From Polytrichum commune (lineage: Eukaryota > Streptophyta > Polytrichopsida > Polytrichales > Polytrichaceae): 64,000 bases of DNA. This document shows positions 60,603 to 64,000 of the stretch, piece by piece. Location: positions 12,896,001-12,960,000 of the forward strand of contig OX485809.1 of NCBI GenBank assembly GCA_950295325.1, written 5' to 3'. Made by a program: the position numbers and the translations under genes. The number at the start of each line of letters is the position of its first letter. The first letter of the stretch is position 1. Under the pieces are notes generated by a model. The model did no database searches and was not told the DNA's origin. It saw only the letters and a program-made list of their open reading frames with translations.

Positions 60603-60780
60603 TGAGCGAGGGTGTTATGCACCTTTTTGATGTACATTATTTAGTGCTTACACCATCTGGCTGAGCAAGGGTGTTTTTCACCTTTTCGTTGTACAATGTT
60701 TTTAGTACTTATACCATGTGGTTGAGTGGGGGTGTTATTCACCTTTTGTTGAACACTTTTTAATACCTACATTGTCTTGT
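60603..60780 (+). repeat. Tandem repeat, three units of about 60 bp
   Basis: Units 60603-60661, 60662-60722 and 60723-60780, each TGAGnnnGGGTGTTnTnCACC, then TTTT.GTTGTACA and a TTTAGTACTTA.ACCAT-like end. Divergence of roughly 20-25 percent implies some age. No consistent reading frame. Confidence 0.8.
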
Positions 60781-62590
60781 TCAACAAGGGGATCCTAGAT
60801 TAGTTGATGTCAGTACTCATCTTAAACCATTATTCCACCCTTATTGCACCGCCACTATGATGGCCAAAGTTGGTGATGTGTGTACTTGATGTTGAGTATG
60901 ATTGATGGCATTGAACTTTGGCTTACTTAATGCACAGCGCACTCACTTGTTGATGGTTAAAGGATGAATAACACAAGTCCCTATTAGGTTAGTGACGCTT
61001 GCCTTATGGAACAAGGTGAATGCAAGAGATACGAAATGAAATCTTAAAAAACAAAGGTTATTCTAACTTGTGATATGTAAAGGGTATAATTCGAAACATG
61101 CAAAAGGTATGTGGATCATATGTGGTTATTCTTGTTAATTGGACACCACTGTTTGAGTTGTATATGGCAAGGCATGTAGTTATGAATGGATGCCATAAAG
61201 ACGAGTCTTATGCCAAGATGAGTTTTTGTGCTCATGTTACAAACATGTTCTTCTAGGTTCGACAATAACCCTTAAATACCCAAGAGGCCCAAATGTTCCA
61301 GAATCAGGGATTTTGGCCATTTAGGTAAGCGAATTAATTTAATTTCAATTTTTACATGTTAAGTGTTGTAGTACTTGGATTTCAATGATAGGAAAAAATT
61401 GTGAATTGGACGAGTTTTGAGGCCTACGTTCTCGCTAGTTGGAGCTTCTAATGAGATTTGCTCCCCAAACCGGTTGGTGACAGTAGGGGGTTCATGGTCT
61501 TAACTATTGGGGCAATATCTCCCTTTGGTCATGGAATTTATGCACCCATGTTTTTTTAGGTTAATTTGATTTTAAATGCTTTATGACACATATACTTGTT
61601 GAGACTTAAATTTTGAGGTCCACATGTACCTCTATCAAAATATTGGGTTTGGGTTGACAATTTCCAATTTCCATTGCAAGTCTTCTCAATAATCCAAACT
61701 GCAGCCATTTGGTAATTTGAAAGGGTTTAGGGTCAGACAAATTCACTAGCTTTCAAATGGTGCATTCTTTTCTTCGTCCACATTAGTGAGTTATGGAATT
61801 CAACAAGAAAACATACCCTAAAATTTTCACAGTTGGGGATACCCGTTCCCTTATTTGTTATAATATAGAACATGGAGGCATTTGGAGGGCTCAATGTTTG
61901 CAATTTACAAGTCGACTACAAGGCCTAAAATGCTATATGGTTGGAATCGCCAATTAGCTCTTGGATGTGAAGAGACAATTCTCCAAAGTTGAATGTGCCA
62001 CAAAAAGTCTTTGGAAGTCATTTTGGGCCCTCCAACCGGTGGGCATTTAGGGGATAACACAATTGGGAGTGCGTATGTGTTCTATATGCTTATGTTGGAC
62101 ATCTTATCATTTTGGAACTTTGAAACAATGATTGCGTTAAACTTGTGTTGTCCCACCTTGTTGCAAATGTGGGTATGAGTTTTAAATCACGAAGAATGTC
62201 ATACCAAAGTTGCCCATCTTTGGAGCCCCTATTCCAAAAGCATCAACTGATAAGCATATTTTTGAACCACATGGCATATGAGTCACCCTCATAACCGTTC
62301 TCCATTTGCCACCGTTCCAATGAACGGGGAGAACCGACCGCTAGTTACAGATGAACCAGTTGAGTTTGAGAAATTACCGGTTGAAGTTGAAGACTTCAAG
62401 ATAATTACCCATCATTTTAGAGGAATCTATGGAACATACCTCAAATAAATAAAGAAAAAGTGAAGATGTCAATATCCATATAGCAACCACAATATATCAA
62501 AATTATTGTATTTTGTTATTGTGGTATTAAATATTCAAAATAGTGTGAAATGCTGGTAAATTGGTGGGGGGCAACCTAATTGCACATATC
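60781..62590. other. Intergenic, no gene recognised
   Basis: A reverse Rep1 fragment (about 61135-61260). A small palindrome at about 62299-62339 (CGTTCTCC / GGAGAACCG). The segment 62340-62455 repeats 44575-44690. No long frames. Confidence 0.5.
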
Positions 62591-62592
62591 AT

Positions 62593-63094
62593 GGCCATTT
62601 CACAAACCAAATTGAGAGCCCACGACCATTGCACTTCAAGCACTCTCGTTGGTGGAAAAGGGGGAGCCGGTCCAAGTTCACTTCACACTACGCTTGAGGG
62701 ACCACCGGAGTAAGTGAATGCAAGATGGATGTAAAGTCTCCACGGATTCCTACATGGCATCAAATGGACAAATGTTTCATGGTCACTTTGATTATTTTCA
62801 AAAACCACCTCTTGGAGGTAAGCCTAACACAACACCAGGAGACTCCATGACACTCCAAACTCTAACAACCATTGGTTTATTCTATTATGTCATGTGTGAC
62901 AACCCCGCAAGAATAAAAACTCATTGAAATAGCATTTGGTTGAGCACCGGGTCACATATGGCTTCACACTACACTTGAGGGCCCGTGACCACACGACATG
63001 ATTTTGGAGGTGTGTTGGGACGGCCTTTGGTCACTTTCTTTTGGGCTCTCACACTTTCATGGTCACGGCTCTTGGCTCGTGTGTGACGTGGCCC
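62593..63094. mobile_element. MITE family A, copy 3 (about 502 bp)
   Basis: The left end is degraded (GGCCATTTCACAAACCAA). The right end CTCGTGTGTGACGTGGCCC is followed by TAA. The interior aligns along its full length with copies 1 and 2. It is the most diverged of the three full-length copies at its 5' end. Confidence 0.75.
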
Positions 63095-64000
63095 TAATTT
63101 TTCATCCAATTCTAAGGAACACCCGGCAACATATTTTTTAAGGTGCTTTGCCGTGTCGGTCCGACCCAACCCAACCCGACCGACCCTCGAGCTTAAGAGT
63201 ACTACAGCTTTCTTGCAGATGGTTGGTCGGATGAATGGACATCCTCAGACATTAATGGGCGAAGGACGTCCTTAAGTTATGACAATGATAGGAGAGGCCA
63301 TGGCATACATGTCCTTCAATTCTTCGACGGGTGGTTCACTCCAAAACTAAAGGCAAGGCAAGGCAAGGCAAGGGAGACGGTGCTAAAAAGTAAGTGTCAC
63401 TTTAATGGCCGAGCAAAACCACTATTGTAGTTTTTCCTATTATATAATAACCAAATGATTCTCGTTAGCAATTGAGAATGGATCCTAACACATGGAAGCA
63501 TGTCTTGTTTGGGTCGTGTGTGCAAAAGTCATAGGGTTTTGAAGCTTAATTGCTAGATAATCCAAAACCGACACGTAAACACGTTGTTGAGGTGGTGGAC
63601 ATTTCATGATCGATGTTGATTCTTACATCGGGATCGGACACCTTGAATTAATATTTTAAATTTATGTTGGGATGAATCAACAACCAATGTATAGGGGGTC
63701 AGTTCTATTATTGAACCCTCAAGTAGGTGCTAGAAAAGCAACTTAGCAGTGTAAAACCCTATGCGCAAGTTAGATTACACATATATTAATTAAGTTCTAC
63801 CCCCAAATACCCCATGTTATCGTGTGATTGGTTGGATTTTTTAAAGAGGTGATGTGGAACTAGATGTGCCCAATCGGACGAGAATGTTAGAGTACCTAAT
63901 GCATAGGGTGGATTAGTGATACTACCAAATGTGTGTGTGTGTGTGTGTGTGTTGTTATTTGAATATGAAAATAAATAAATAGGAGTTTTTCTATTATTAA
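63095..64000. other. Intergenic, no gene recognised
   Basis: An (AAGGC)n run at about 63354-63373 and a (GT)n run at about 63931-63951. The segment 63460-63480 shares CTCGTTAGCAATTGAGA with 4035-4052, hinting at a dispersed repeat cut by both window ends. Confidence 0.5.

Noticed and set aside
1-64000. LTR retrotransposons, LINEs or autonomous DNA transposons
   Set aside because: No reverse transcriptase, integrase, RNase H, or DDE transposase motifs found in any frame, and no long direct LTR pair; a self-alignment would be needed to exclude solo LTRs.
1-64000. CRISPR arrays, bacterial operons, organellar inserts
   Set aside because: Tandem repeats present are not spacer-repeat arrays, and no prokaryotic or plastid gene was recognised.

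Overview
This window is nuclear DNA from a land plant. It holds one clearly recognisable protein-coding gene, on the + strand at about 20998-27851, surrounded by tens of kilobases of AT-rich intergenic DNA made largely of small, non-autonomous, decayed mobile elements. The plant assignment rests on the gene itself: GT-AG introns of about 80-800 bp and a PHD-like / B3 / CW / EAR architecture that occurs only in the plant VAL (VIVIPAROUS1/ABI3-LIKE, HSI2) family. It is supported by the intergenic content: PIF/Harbinger-like and other MITEs, and tRNA-derived SINE-like units. I cannot place the plant more precisely. No plastid, mitochondrial, bacterial or viral gene was recognised.

The gene reconstructs by hand as 13 coding exons encoding about 997 residues, with every intron phase consistent except one uncertain junction (exon 11 to 12). 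In order it encodes an N-terminal Cys-rich PHD-like domain, a long Pro/Gly/Ser-rich linker, a complete B3 DNA-binding domain, a basic RGRP (AT-hook-like) segment, a CW zinc finger, the VAL-specific Cys-rich block followed by a basic stretch, a DLNxxP EAR repression motif, and an unexpected C-terminal four-to-five-cysteine mini zinc finger with a Lys/Arg tail. VAL proteins repress the seed/embryo programme by binding RY elements (CATGCA) and recruiting Polycomb and histone deacetylase machinery. Intron 1 of this gene carries a tandem duplication of about 286 bp, and each unit holds two RY palindromes at equivalent positions; a fifth sits at the end of intron 3. This suggests autoregulation or cross-regulation.

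Layout: 1-20 kb is intergenic DNA with a high-copy dispersed family (called Rep1 here), a tandemly duplicated exon fragment on the - strand (2.7-3.3 kb), a TA-flanked MITE (8.06-8.30 kb), an 85-bp tandem repeat (9.66 kb) and a hAT/Mutator-like TIR element (18.26-18.99 kb). At 19.4-20.4 kb an inverted pair of Rep1 arms with a MITE in the loop abuts the gene's 5' leader. 20.4-27.9 kb is the gene. 27.9-29.4 kb is non-repetitive DNA of similar composition with possible exon fragments. 29.4-64 kb is again intergenic: a four-copy MITE family with about 19-bp TIRs (36.8, 44.1, 52.2, 62.6 kb), a second family with a TTA duplication and an internal duplication (33.1-33.8 kb), MITEs joined end to end through shared TAA (51.7-52.6 kb), CACTAAAT-ended elements (36.4, 56.1, 57.0 kb), a 240-bp tandem triplication, a strong foldback at 59.0 kb, a 60-bp triple repeat at 60.6 kb, and many long poly-G/poly-C tracts. 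I found no reverse transcriptase, integrase or transposase coding region, so the elements here must have been moved by enzymes encoded elsewhere.
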